Of a stretch of 47,053 nt of DNA, positions 24,937 to 32,760 are shown piece after piece; positions within the stretch are counted from its first letter, which is position 1, and each line of letters opens with the position of its first letter. Below the pieces are notes generated by a model. It did no database searches and was not told the DNA's origin. It saw only the letters and a list, made by a program, of their open reading frames with translations. The stretch covers positions 1 to 47,053 of the forward strand of contig NZ_AEXL02000161.1 of the NCBI RefSeq assembly GCF_000242875.2, read 5' to 3'. This DNA comes from Candidatus Nitrosopumilus salarius BD31. GTDB lineage: Archaea; Thermoproteota; Nitrososphaeria; Nitrososphaerales; Nitrosopumilaceae. A program made the translations under genes and the position numbers.

Positions 24937-25680
24937 TCATATTAAAAACTCAGCAGCATTACTTCCTTCTGGAGTGATTTTTATCACTCTATTTCTTCCT
25001 ACTTTTTCCACACTGATGAATCCCCATTCTTCTAGTGGCTGTATGATATTTTTATCCAAGCTTGCAAATCTTGCCATGGAATGATTTTTCTCTTTTGCAT
25101 TAATTATAATTAATTCTTTATTCTCAGATAAAACTGCCATTTCTTTTTTTGTTAGTTTCCCTTTGTGCTGTACAATGATTTGTAAGGCATCAATTAATTT
25201 TTGATCAGGTGTTTTAATTGAGTATGGTGGAACATCTACTATCTCTTTAATTCCTGTAGATAATGACTGCTTTGCATCAAATCCAGGATAGTTTGCAGCT
25301 TCGACATAAAATGGATGAACATTGGAATCATCATTAAACATCATACATGCCATCATTGTTCCAATTGCCTGAATTTTACTTCCTGATGCTAAATTCACAT
25401 AGATTTCATTTCCTTTTTCTTTTTCCAGTATGTTCTTCACTGCACGAATTATCTTGAATAGGTCTTGTCTGTCATGAGATTCCTCAATTGTCTCGATTCG
25501 TAATTTTTCTAATTGTTTTATGATTTTGGCAACAAACGGAATTGCCTTGTCATCACTCTTATTCTCATGAACTAATAGCCATACCCTGTCTGCTCGCTCT
25601 TGTTTTGCTGGCATGACCACTCTGTCAATCTCATAACCTACAGGGGCAATGTGGACGCGTAATTTTGCAATTTTAGCCAT
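24937..25680 (-). CDS. CARF-domain transcriptional regulator (HFX_2341/DUF6293-like)
   Basis: The product is 247 aa from ATG 25680 (MAKIAKLRVHIAPVGYEIDR). A further in-frame ATG at 25701 exists, but the TATA box position favours 25680. Residues about 1-150 form a CARF-like Rossmann domain: VRVHIAPVG start, a DRVWLLVHENKSDD strand and VNLASGSKIQAIGTMM, a loop like those binding cyclic oligonucleotides or nucleotides. The C-terminus (about 165-247) is a winged helix ending in SVEKVGRNRVIKITPEG. Csa3-type CARF-HTH proteins sense cyclic oligoadenylates in CRISPR systems; here no CRISPR array lies in the window. It is divergent from the mini-gene operon and may control it. Confidence 0.8.
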   Translation of the reverse strand: MAKIAKLRVHIAPVGYEIDRVVMPAKQERADRVWLLVHENKSDDKAIPFVAKIIKQLEKLRIETIEESHDRQDLFKIIRAVKNILEKEKGNEIYVNLASGSKIQAIGTMMACMMFNDDSNVHPFYVEAANYPGFDAKQSLSTGIKEIVDVPPYSIKTPDQKLIDALQIIVQHKGKLTKKEMAVLSENKELIIINAKEKNHSMARFASLDKNIIQPLEEWGFISVEKVGRNRVIKITPEGSNAAEFLI

Positions 25681-25724
25681 AATAGTATCTACAGTATGCA
25701 TACTATTGACATGCTATATAATAA
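25681..25724. promoter_or_regulatory. divergent promoter with nested inverted repeats
   Basis: The gap between the CARF regulator and the mini-gene operon has one TATA-like box, ctatataata (25714-25723), about 27 bases from both expected starts. Just beside it is a perfect 12-bp palindrome agtatgcatact (25693-25704) nested within the inverted repeat aatagtat ... atactatt (25681-25688 and 25700-25707). This lies over the regulator's expected transcription start and is a good candidate operator for autoregulation. Confidence 0.5.
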
Positions 25725-25745
25725 TTCTGGCCGACTAGTTATTCT

Positions 25746-25868
25746 ATGAAATCAATTACACTATTGCACAAAAGCCATCAAGTGGGGGAAGAGCCCATAA
25801 AATCCTCTTTTTTTCCAAGAATAATTCGAGAGTTTGATGATGACGATGAACCAATGTTTTGGGGATAA
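25746..25868 (+). CDS. short acidic peptide, 40 aa
   Basis: ATG 25746, placed about 28 bases after a TATA-like box, opens a frame for a 40-aa peptide beginning MKSITLLHKSHQVGEEPIKS and ending in an acidic DDDDEPMFWG tail. It is the first frame of the mini-gene operon. It may be a real leader peptide or protein; the alternative frame from 25834 that overlaps it is less convincing. No function is recognised. Confidence 0.4.
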   Translation: MKSITLLHKSHQVGEEPIKSSFFPRIIREFDDDDEPMFWG

Positions 25869-25872
25869 TGAA

Positions 25873-26046
25873 ATGAAAATTACTAAAATCTTACCAAAAT
25901 TTCTTGCAAAGTCATATCAAGAAGAGGACCTAAGACGAGCTGAAATTCAACTTGCATATTATAGAGGAATGGTCAGAGTTTTTGAAAATAGAGTTGCAGA
26001 AGGAAGAGAAGAACTAGAAAGATTGAGTGGACAAAAATGGAAGTAA
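25873..26046 (+). CDS. small helical protein, 57 aa
   Basis: The frame starts at ATG 25873 (MKITKILPKFLAKSYQEEDL) just after the stop of the 40-aa frame. A longer start at 25834 exists but would overlap that frame. The rest, RRAEIQLAYYRGMVRVFENR then VAEGREELERL, is helical and charged. It overlaps the next gene by ten bases. No family was recognised. Confidence 0.5.
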   Translation: MKITKILPKFLAKSYQEEDLRRAEIQLAYYRGMVRVFENRVAEGREELERLSGQKWK

Positions 26047-26366
26047 TTACAGAATTTCCATCAATATTTTTTATTATTTTTAGAATTTTAGGAATTATTT
26101 CTTTAGGAATACTTGGCATGGTGATTCTAAAGAAAGTTCAAAATTACAAACGACGTCAATGTCGTAGAAATGATAATTTGAATACAGATGTTGACAAAAT
26201 AGAAAATATGTTTAATGAAACTCTTAGACATCTAGATGAATTGGAGAATTTTATGATCCAATCTCCAATAGAGGTATGGAAAATGGAATTAGAAATTAAT
26301 TCAATCAGAGGAAAAATTAGACATCAGTTAGGACACATACCACGAATGAGGTGTAATTTGAAATGA
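26037..26366 (+). CDS. single-pass membrane protein, 109 aa
   Basis: The N-terminus has a membrane helix (PSIFFIIFRILGIISLGILG, residues about 8-27). A helical, charged part follows with VDKIENMFNETLRHLDELEN, then KMELEINSIRGKIRHQLGHI, which suggests a coiled coil in the cytoplasm. The gene overlaps its neighbours, with an ATGA overlap into the next gene. Virus- or plasmid-type small membrane proteins have this look; no function is recognised. Confidence 0.6.
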   Translation: MEVITEFPSIFFIIFRILGIISLGILGMVILKKVQNYKRRQCRRNDNLNTDVDKIENMFNETLRHLDELENFMIQSPIEVWKMELEINSIRGKIRHQLGHIPRMRCNLK

Positions 26367-26518
26367 GATGTAATATTTGTGACAGATCTCATAAAAATCC
26401 CCAAAAATATGATTTGTGGTTAGAAAGTCAGGTTTGCAGACTCTGCGGTCAATTTCTTGATTTGTTTTCCTGGAATGGAAACAATCTGGGAGAATATTGG
26501 AGGAAAAACAATGTCTGA
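26363..26518 (+). CDS. small zinc-ribbon protein, 51 aa
   Basis: ATG 26363 overlaps the previous stop by ATGA. The peptide has MRCNICDRSH and QVCRLCGQFLDLFSW, giving two CxxC pairs about 19 residues apart, typical for a zinc ribbon. The C-terminus ends in GEYWRKNNV. Its stop overlaps the start of the next gene. Possible roles are nucleic-acid or protein binding. Confidence 0.6.
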   Translation: MRCNICDRSHKNPQKYDLWLESQVCRLCGQFLDLFSWNGNNLGEYWRKNNV

Positions 26519-26786
26519 AAAATTTCTAATTTGCCCAATATGTGATAGTGAAAATGTTGCTTGGATCTTATGGGGGCATTGTCCTGATATCACAAATGAA
26601 AGTAAGCAGGACTTGAGGAATAGAAAAACTGTCTTAGGCGGTTCTTTTGTGACTGATCATGATGCAGAATGGGAATGCAATGTTTGTCATCATCGATGGG
26701 GATATACAGTACACAATGATGAATCTAAAATAAATTCTTTTGATTATGATCAAGGATTCAATATAGAGGAAGTTTATGACCAATGA
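26511..26786 (+). CDS. zinc-ribbon protein, 91 aa
   Basis: The start is ATG 26511 (MSEKFLICPICDSENVAWIL), which overlaps the preceding gene by eight bases; an in-frame upstream ATG-like start at 26457 would lie within that gene and is less likely. CPIC and CNVCHHRWGY give four zinc ligands flanking a polar loop. The C-terminus is acidic. It belongs to the same overlapping operon. Function is unknown. Confidence 0.6.
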   Translation: MSEKFLICPICDSENVAWILWGHCPDITNESKQDLRNRKTVLGGSFVTDHDAEWECNVCHHRWGYTVHNDESKINSFDYDQGFNIEEVYDQ

Positions 26787-26974
26787 ATCTTTTAGGTAAA
26801 ATTCTATTTTGGCTATTTGCAGTTGGAATAGGATTTGTTAATCCATTGATTACTTTTGGGTTGATATTTTTGTATTATCTGCCTGGAATAGTACATGAAA
26901 TATGCCTGCCATGTAAAGATGAATCATTTACAATGAATTCATTTCCTGAAGATGTACTGGAGGAAATGAAATAA
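26783..26974 (+). CDS. small two-helix membrane protein, 63 aa
   Basis: The protein is mostly hydrophobic: ILFWLFAVGIGFVNPLITFG followed by LIFLYYLPGIVHEICLPC, two likely helices with a short loop. It overlaps the preceding gene by four bases (ATGA) and the following by one base. Its cysteines (CLPC) could be used for a disulfide or metal. No family is recognised. Confidence 0.55.
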   Translation: MNLLGKILFWLFAVGIGFVNPLITFGLIFLYYLPGIVHEICLPCKDESFTMNSFPEDVLEEMK

Positions 26975-27342
26975 TGATTCAATGGAATAGAAAACAAATC
27001 ATGAAAGGACTGCAAGAAATGATTCCAGATATTGATTTTATGAAAAAGTCCGAAAAATTTCTTGGTAGAAAAGGAGGCATCTGGACTTATCAAAGAACTG
27101 CGTGGTTCTACAAGGGACTTCCAGTATTTGATTACGAATCAGAAAAGTATGGCAATATTCCAATGTCTGATGTAGGAGAGACAAATCCAATGTTGCAGAA
27201 AATGCAAGTAAAAACTGTGTATGTAAATGGAGTTTATAGAGAAATTCATACCTGGCTTGAAGACAGAGGATGGTATCCAAAGTGGTTTGATCGAAGTACA
27301 CTATTCTTTTTTCCATATGAAATCAATGGATTTGGAGTCTAA
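26974..27342 (+). CDS. hypothetical protein, 122 aa
   Basis: The product has many aromatic residues, for example IWTYQRTAWFYKGLPVFDYE near residues 36-55 and REIHTWLEDRGWYPKWFDRS near the end. It is likely a compact soluble domain. The ATG overlaps the preceding stop by one base. I recognise no family; the operon of tightly packed genes suggests a shared function with its small neighbours. Confidence 0.6.
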   Translation: MIQWNRKQIMKGLQEMIPDIDFMKKSEKFLGRKGGIWTYQRTAWFYKGLPVFDYESEKYGNIPMSDVGETNPMLQKMQVKTVYVNGVYREIHTWLEDRGWYPKWFDRSTLFFFPYEINGFGV

Positions 27343-27345
27343 TTC

Positions 27346-27654
27346 ATGTCTACGATTAAAGAAACTCAACGGGATTCACACAAAAAGAGCCTATCTGAGG
27401 CCTTCGTCAACTCATTTGGAGGATATCCAATAGGATATGGGCTAGGAATTGTAATTTTACCTCTATCTATGGGTTGGATTCAAGAAGACCCACTAGTTGC
27501 AAATCTGCTAATAACATTTGTTTATGCAACAGTTTCGTTTGCTAGAAGTTATTTTTTAAGAAGAATATTTGAGAAATTTGGAATTGATGATAATTTTATT
27601 AGATTAGGAAAAAAAGGAGTTATGAAAATGATTAAAACTCTTAGAGGGAAGTAA
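27346..27654 (+). CDS. phage-type small membrane protein (DUF7220-like)
   Basis: The 102-aa product has two hydrophobic helices: GYPIGYGLGIVILPLSMGWI and NLLITFVYATVSFARSYFLR, with the pattern FTxxSxxRSYxxRRxF at the end of the second. That pattern is typical of a family of small proteins from phages and prophages (I believe DUF7220). Its presence gives the mini-gene operon a viral flavour. Role unknown. Confidence 0.6.
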   Translation: MSTIKETQRDSHKKSLSEAFVNSFGGYPIGYGLGIVILPLSMGWIQEDPLVANLLITFVYATVSFARSYFLRRIFEKFGIDDNFIRLGKKGVMKMIKTLRGK

Positions 27655-27659
27655 CTATC

Positions 27660-27980
27660 ATGCAAAATTTTGATAAATTAAAATTTGAAGATTTTTGGAA
27701 TCAACTATCAAAACTTCTCTTAGAAAAACATGATTTTGAAACAATTGATCAAAATAAAAAATTTGATGCTAGAAATGCCATTCAAGCAGTTGTGGTGACT
27801 CCTGAATCTACTAGAAACAAAAGAGTAATCAAATATGATGAATTTATAAAAATATGGCGATTAGCAAGAAAATTACCAAAAGACCAATTCCTAAAACCCT
27901 CAAGTTATACAAATGATACTCAAAATTCCTCATATATTGTTACTTTGTTGAAAATAATTTTGGAATCTAGTTCAGAATGA
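27660..27980 (+). CDS. hypothetical protein, 106 aa
   Basis: The product is helical and charged, starting MQNFDKLKFEDFWNQLSKLL, and ends with YTNDTQNSSYIVTLLKIILE. It resembles by pattern short DNA-binding-like modules found near restriction genes, but this is only an impression. It begins five bases after the preceding stop, ends ten bases before the next gene, and belongs to the operon. Confidence 0.55.
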   Translation: MQNFDKLKFEDFWNQLSKLLLEKHDFETIDQNKKFDARNAIQAVVVTPESTRNKRVIKYDEFIKIWRLARKLPKDQFLKPSSYTNDTQNSSYIVTLLKIILESSSE

Positions 27981-27990
27981 GATTGTAACG

Positions 27991-28734
27991 TTGTCTAAGA
28001 GGAAAAAAAGAGAAGAAAATTTACGGAGAAGGGTTGCAGCAATTGCAAAATCTATGAAAAAAGAGACAAAAAAGAATATAGTGTTAAAAAAAGATTATGC
28101 GAAGAAAGTATGTGATCATGTATGGATAAAACATCACGAAGTAGAAGATCATACAGAAATAGTTTATTTTTGTGATCACTGTCACAATCAGAAAAAAATA
28201 AAACAAACATTTGAACACTACAAATTCAAATTTCTACCCCATGAATTAAAAAAACATGGTCCTGCAGAACACCATTCAGATCCACGAAAATACACCGCAC
28301 CACCAAAACCACTTTTATTAAAAGGAAGTTTAATTCAAAGAAATAATATATTTAATCGCTGTTTTGTAAATAAACTGGTTACAAATACTAATGTGACGGG
28401 ATTGAAAGAAAAATCAGAAATATTAGATAACATAATTCCAAAAATTATTTTAGATGAGTGTGTTGCAAGTATGAAACTATTAGAAAAAATTCAAGAGTGT
28501 GGGTATCATATTGAATATTTAGGACGTGGGTTATCTGATTATGAAATACATGAGATTGTAGAAGAACAACATGCAATACTTGTTACTGAGGATAAAGAAT
28601 TTCATCATTCTGTATTGAAAAATAAATTAACATATGACCCGATTTTCATAGGTAGGAATACCGAGAATATTTTAGAGAATGTAGGAATAATTCAAAAACA
28701 TATGAAAAAATTCGAGTTTAAACAAGATATTTGA
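27991..28734 (+). CDS. zinc-ribbon plus PIN-like (DUF5615 type) protein
   Basis: The start is TTG 27991. The N-terminus (about 1-70) is basic with a zinc ribbon (CDHVWIKHHE and CDHCHNQKKI). The C-terminal third is a PIN-like domain: PKIILDECVASMKLLEKIQE, the DYEIHEIVEEQHAILVTEDK core with its acidic residues (DE, ED), and a final PIFIGRNTENILENV. The DUF5615 group is believed to be a nuclease, often paired with an antitoxin; here the basic ribbon may add nucleic-acid binding. It closes the operon and is convergent with the Cas4-like gene. Confidence 0.7.
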   Translation: MSKRKKREENLRRRVAAIAKSMKKETKKNIVLKKDYAKKVCDHVWIKHHEVEDHTEIVYFCDHCHNQKKIKQTFEHYKFKFLPHELKKHGPAEHHSDPRKYTAPPKPLLLKGSLIQRNNIFNRCFVNKLVTNTNVTGLKEKSEILDNIIPKIILDECVASMKLLEKIQECGYHIEYLGRGLSDYEIHEIVEEQHAILVTEDKEFHHSVLKNKLTYDPIFIGRNTENILENVGIIQKHMKKFEFKQDI

Positions 28735-28750
28735 AATATGTAGTAACTTT

Positions 28751-29488
28751 TTAAAGTCTTTGATCACAAAGTGATTTTAAATTACATGCATTACATTTGT
28801 TTATGCTGTTATGATGTTCTGGATTTGTAATGCCTAAAGAAATTGTTGTAAATTTTTCCAATGATGTATGCAAATAATGTAATGAAAATGCATCCTGAAA
28901 GCCTGAAAATATTTTGTATGGCTCCCTAGTTTTTCTATCACAAATTCTAATCTGCCATTTCTTTTTTGTGTGTGGCATTTCAAAGTAATCTTCATGATTT
29001 GCATGTCTCTTTGCAGCATAACTTGAATTCAAATATGCTAATACTTGTAACAATTGACTCGGGTATGGCTGTGTTTTCAAATCATAAATTTGTGGTTTTC
29101 CTGCAAATTTATCGTCTTGAACTATCAGAGTCTCATTAATCCTCATAATTTTATCAATTCTACCTGAAAGAGATACCAGAACATTCTCAGATCGAAACTC
29201 AAATGGAACCATTAATGTAGAATGAATATTTTCTCGTGCAAATTCGATATCTTCTTCTTTATCTTTGATTTGTTCAATTGATATTGGTTCTAATTCAACG
29301 TATTCTTGTTCATACCGTTCTTCCTCATGATGAGCTTTTGTTCCCTGAATTAAAGACTGTGAAGGTTTAGGTTTTACTCCTTGGATTGACAAGGGAATTT
29401 TATATTCACAATATCCTAAAGAATCTGCAAAATCAGTGACTGATGCAGAAAGTAAGGTAATGTCATTTTCGCGATTAATTTTAATCAT
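28751..29488 (-). CDS. solitary Cas4-like PD-(D/E)XK nuclease
   Basis: The product is 245 aa. RecB-type motifs are visible: a His-containing QGTKAHHEEE, an acidic QDDKFAG and the QLLQVLAYL helix. The four cysteines needed for a [4Fe-4S] cluster are one near the N-terminus (GYCEYKIP) and three at the C-terminus (CNACNLKSLCDQ). This matches Cas4/Dna2-type exonucleases. No Cas1, Cas2 or array is in the window, so it is a solo Cas4 homologue; such proteins occur in archaeal viruses and defence islands. It is divergent from the MBL-fold operon. Confidence 0.82.
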   Translation of the reverse strand: MIKINRENDITLLSASVTDFADSLGYCEYKIPLSIQGVKPKPSQSLIQGTKAHHEEERYEQEYVELEPISIEQIKDKEEDIEFARENIHSTLMVPFEFRSENVLVSLSGRIDKIMRINETLIVQDDKFAGKPQIYDLKTQPYPSQLLQVLAYLNSSYAAKRHANHEDYFEMPHTKKKWQIRICDRKTREPYKIFSGFQDAFSLHYLHTSLEKFTTISLGITNPEHHNSINKCNACNLKSLCDQRL

Positions 29489-29553
29489 GAATGATCACTA
29501 ATTACCTAAACTCTTAAAATATTATTGATTAACTCTACTATCTAAGGGATTCA

Positions 29554-31038
29554 ATGACAGACATTACATTTCATGGCGGGGTAAATGACATTGGAGGAAA
29601 TAAATTCCTAGTTAATGACAAAGGAACTAAAATTTTCATGGATTTTGGTATGAGTTTTAGCGCTGCAAACAAGTATTTTTCTCAATTTGTACAACCAAGA
29701 ACGTCAAACAGTCTTAATGACATGTTTGAGATGGGATTGCTACCAAAAATCAAGGGGCTCTACAGACGAGACTATGCAAGACATATGGGTTTTGGTGGAG
29801 ATGAAGATACTGAAATTAGTGCTGTACTATTAACACATGCACACGTTGACCATTGTGCATACATCCCATATTTACGAGAAGACATTCCAATTTACTGCTC
29901 TGAAGAATCAAAATTAATCATGCAAAACTTTGATGAGACTTCTGACACTAGTCAATATCTCACACTCAAAGAAAGATTTCAAGTATACACAAACAAAAAA
30001 GGCGAGATTAGTCGCGCCAGTGGGGACAAAGTTACAGTACCAAGACAAATCAACGTATTTGAAAGTGGTAAAAAATTTTCAATTGACTCTGTTGGAGTAG
30101 AACCATTACCAGTTGATCATTCCATTCCAGGTGTTCATGCATTTATTCTCAGTACAAGTTCAGGCACTATTGCAAATACTGCAGATTTACGATTTCATGG
30201 AAGACGTGCAGATGATACACAGAATTTTGTAGACAAGTGTGGTACTTCAGATATTGATGTTTTATTATGTGAAGGAACCAGAGTTGACAAAACATCGTCA
30301 ATGACTGAATATGATGTAGAGTCACAGACTCAAGAAATTATAAAAAATACAAAAAACCTAGTAATTTGCGGATACCCGGTAAGAGATTTGGATAGATTGT
30401 TATCATTTTACAATGCAGCAAAAAATACTGGGCGGTATTTAGTAGTAGATTTGAAGCAGGCATATTTGCTCAAACTATTTGATTTATCATCAATGCTTAA
30501 AGGAAAATACCCCTCACCTACTGATTCACACTTGAAGATATACATTCCAAGAGGGAAATGGGGGTTAATTGACAAAGACATTACAAAATTTTCGGAGCGT
30601 CAGTTACCAATGGATTATGATTCATGGCAAAAGGACTTTTTGGATTATCCAAACGCTGTAGATTATAGAGATGTTCTCAAAAACCAAAACAATTTCATAT
30701 TTTACTGTAGTGATTACAAATTACAGGAATTAATTGATATCAAACCTAAAGAGGGTTCTTCTTATATTCGCTCATTAACAGAGCCATTTGATGATGAAAT
30801 GGAACTAAAAGAAGAACAGATAAAAAATTGGTTTGAACACTTTGGATTATTAACTAAAGAGCGAGATTGGCATCAAATTCATGTATCTGGTCATGGAGAT
30901 GGAATGCAAATTAAAAAAGTAATTGATGGATCTAATGCTAAAAAATTAATTCCAATTCACACTCAGAATGAGGAATATCATAAGAAATGGCATGTAAATG
31001 TTCATTCAGTAAAACAACATGATTTGGTAGATTTATGA
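29554..31038 (+). CDS. metallo-beta-lactamase fold nuclease-like protein (RNase J-like)
   Basis: The product is 494 aa. Its first motif is GGVNDIGGNKFLV, then the metal site TLLTHAHVDHCAYIPYL-type sequence (HAHVDH near residue 93), LPVDHSIPGVHAF, and IANTADLRFHG with its Asp. At the C-terminus are SGHGDGMQIKKVI and LIPIHTQNEEYHKKW. This order is the one of RNase J and related MBL/beta-CASP exonucleases. It is first gene of an operon with a zinc ribbon (four-base overlap), the Hint/OB protein and a helicase. A role in nucleic-acid degradation is inferred from this context. Confidence 0.82.
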   Translation: MTDITFHGGVNDIGGNKFLVNDKGTKIFMDFGMSFSAANKYFSQFVQPRTSNSLNDMFEMGLLPKIKGLYRRDYARHMGFGGDEDTEISAVLLTHAHVDHCAYIPYLREDIPIYCSEESKLIMQNFDETSDTSQYLTLKERFQVYTNKKGEISRASGDKVTVPRQINVFESGKKFSIDSVGVEPLPVDHSIPGVHAFILSTSSGTIANTADLRFHGRRADDTQNFVDKCGTSDIDVLLCEGTRVDKTSSMTEYDVESQTQEIIKNTKNLVICGYPVRDLDRLLSFYNAAKNTGRYLVVDLKQAYLLKLFDLSSMLKGKYPSPTDSHLKIYIPRGKWGLIDKDITKFSERQLPMDYDSWQKDFLDYPNAVDYRDVLKNQNNFIFYCSDYKLQELIDIKPKEGSSYIRSLTEPFDDEMELKEEQIKNWFEHFGLLTKERDWHQIHVSGHGDGMQIKKVIDGSNAKKLIPIHTQNEEYHKKWHVNVHSVKQHDLVDL

Positions 31039-31319
31039 AAATGACTGATAAAGATATTCAAAAAAGAACGTGTAAAGGTATTTGTAAAAAATTTAAAGCT
31101 TTCAAACCGTCATCTGGTGGACGATATGATTCAGGCCAGGGTCGATGCCAAACATGCGATGTATGGTTAGATCATAAAGGAGCCCGATTAAAAGACGGTT
31201 CACAAGCAACGGAAGATTCGTTAGGATGGTGGTGTATATGTTGCAATTTTAGAATTAGACAAAAACCAAGAAACAGACTCTACAAGGAAAAATTCAAGGC
31301 AAGAATGGAAATAGAATAA
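31035..31319 (+). CDS. zinc-ribbon protein, 94 aa
   Basis: The protein has several cysteine pairs: CKGICKKFKAFKP, GRCQTCDVW and WWCICCNFRI; it is basic and may bind nucleic acid. It overlaps the MBL gene by four bases (ATGA) and precedes the Hint/OB gene by one base, so it is an integral part of the operon. Alternative ATG at 31041. Family not recognised beyond the ribbon. Confidence 0.65.
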   Translation: MKMTDKDIQKRTCKGICKKFKAFKPSSGGRYDSGQGRCQTCDVWLDHKGARLKDGSQATEDSLGWWCICCNFRIRQKPRNRLYKEKFKARMEIE

Positions 31320-31320
31320 A

Positions 31321-32742
31321 ATGAAAATTTTGATTCCTGAAAATACGTTGCTGTGGTCAACTAAGGGGGTTTGTTTTCCAAAAGATCTCACATATGGGAC
31401 GGAGATTTTTACAATTGATCCAAACAATAAATTCGTACTGTCTCCAATTATGGAAGATTTGGAAGAACCAGAACCGATGAAAGTAATCACTCTATTAACT
31501 AAAAATAATATTTCTACAGTAATTCCAACATATAAAATTCAAACCAATGAAAAGTTTATTGATCTAAATAAAGTAAATGTGGGAGACAAATTATCATTTG
31601 TAGATTCAAAACATCTTGAAAAATTTAAAGAGTATCAAGATGACCACACTTTAGAATTTTTAGAAAAATCACCATTTTCAGTTATGGGTGTATCATATCT
31701 TGGCTCATGTGGATTAAAAGAAAGTAAAGAAGCAGTTTATTTTCAGAGATCAGATGAAGAATCTATGCGTGTATTTGCTAAAGAGATTCAAGAATCCATG
31801 ACTCCTGAATTCGGAGGGGATGTGTGGGTGACTAAAGGGGTAGTAAGTCAATCAAAATGGGGGAGAAAAGATGTAAGTTTTTTAGTGTTATACAGGTCTG
31901 AAAAATTCTATAAATTTAGAAAATCAATAAAGTTAATAGAAGATAAAATATTAAATTCAATTTATCTAAATGGGATAAACATCTTTTTTGGATTTTTACG
32001 TTCATTATTAAATGGGGGATTTGCATATCACTTGAATAGTTTTGTTAGGGGGGTATCAGAAAACAAATATGTTATTCTCTATTTACCCTGGAAATCAAAA
32101 ACTAGAAAACTATTGCAGAATTCCTGTAATTTATGGAATACATATCAACTTTCAATATGTGAAAGTAAATCACAGATGAATATAGATGAAACAAAAATAG
32201 AAAAAAAAATACAACCCATTTTCGAGCAAACAATTTTAGAAATTAAAGAGCACCTAATTGATTGTTATGAGATTGAAATTCAAATAGGTAATAAAATTAT
32301 TTGTGATAATATTGTTTTAAAACCTTTTGAACTAACAGAAGATGAAATTAGTGAATTGCAGAAATTTGAAGAGACTCCAGATTTTGATCTTGAAAAAATA
32401 CGAAAGAAAATTACATTATCTATAATAAGTAATACAAATACACTAAAAACCATCAATCAGATAAAACAATTAGAAAAAGCATTTCATTTACATATTGTAG
32501 GGATTATTAAAAATAAAGGCACAATAATGCCCTCAGTTACAAGATATGGAAAAACTTATTCAACAAATGCTATTTTATCAGATGAAAGTGGTGAAATAAA
32601 ATTAAAAATTTGGGGAGATATTGTCAATGAAATTAAAAATGGAGATGTATTAGAATTAGTTGGCGCATATATCAAAAATGGCATTTTAAGAAATTCAAAT
32701 GACGGATATGAGAAAATTTACAAAATTAAGGATGAAGGATAG
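31321..32742 (+). CDS. Hint/intein-like domain protein with C-terminal OB-fold
   Basis: The product is 473 aa. The N-terminus PENTLLWSTKGVCFPKDLTY and the block VIPTYKIQTNEKFIDLNKVN with VGDKL follow the order of intein (Hint) blocks A and B. A central part has a LAGLIDADG-like stretch, FFGFLRSLLNGGFAYHLNSF. CYEIEIQIGNKIICDNIVLK near residues 320-340 resembles intein blocks F and G. The residues needed for splicing (first Cys/Ser, His-Asn at the end) are missing, so it cannot be an active intein. The last 90 residues form an OB-fold: LHIVGIIKNKGTIMPSV, then GEIKLKIWGDIVNEIKNGDV. A single-stranded DNA or RNA role is suggested. The Hint reading is tentative. Confidence 0.6.
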   Translation: MKILIPENTLLWSTKGVCFPKDLTYGTEIFTIDPNNKFVLSPIMEDLEEPEPMKVITLLTKNNISTVIPTYKIQTNEKFIDLNKVNVGDKLSFVDSKHLEKFKEYQDDHTLEFLEKSPFSVMGVSYLGSCGLKESKEAVYFQRSDEESMRVFAKEIQESMTPEFGGDVWVTKGVVSQSKWGRKDVSFLVLYRSEKFYKFRKSIKLIEDKILNSIYLNGINIFFGFLRSLLNGGFAYHLNSFVRGVSENKYVILYLPWKSKTRKLLQNSCNLWNTYQLSICESKSQMNIDETKIEKKIQPIFEQTILEIKEHLIDCYEIEIQIGNKIICDNIVLKPFELTEDEISELQKFEETPDFDLEKIRKKITLSIISNTNTLKTINQIKQLEKAFHLHIVGIIKNKGTIMPSVTRYGKTYSTNAILSDESGEIKLKIWGDIVNEIKNGDVLELVGAYIKNGILRNSNDGYEKIYKIKDEG

Positions 32743-32760
32743 GCAGGTAAATGAGAAAAA

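Noticed and set aside
25834-25872. Earlier start for the 57-aa gene
   Set aside because: It would overlap the 40-aa frame and give a Met-rich N-terminus without support; ATG 25873 fits better.
24937-29488. A CRISPR-Cas type III locus suggested by CARF and Cas4-like genes
   Set aside because: No Cas10, Csm/Cmr, Cas1, Cas2 or repeat-spacer array is present.
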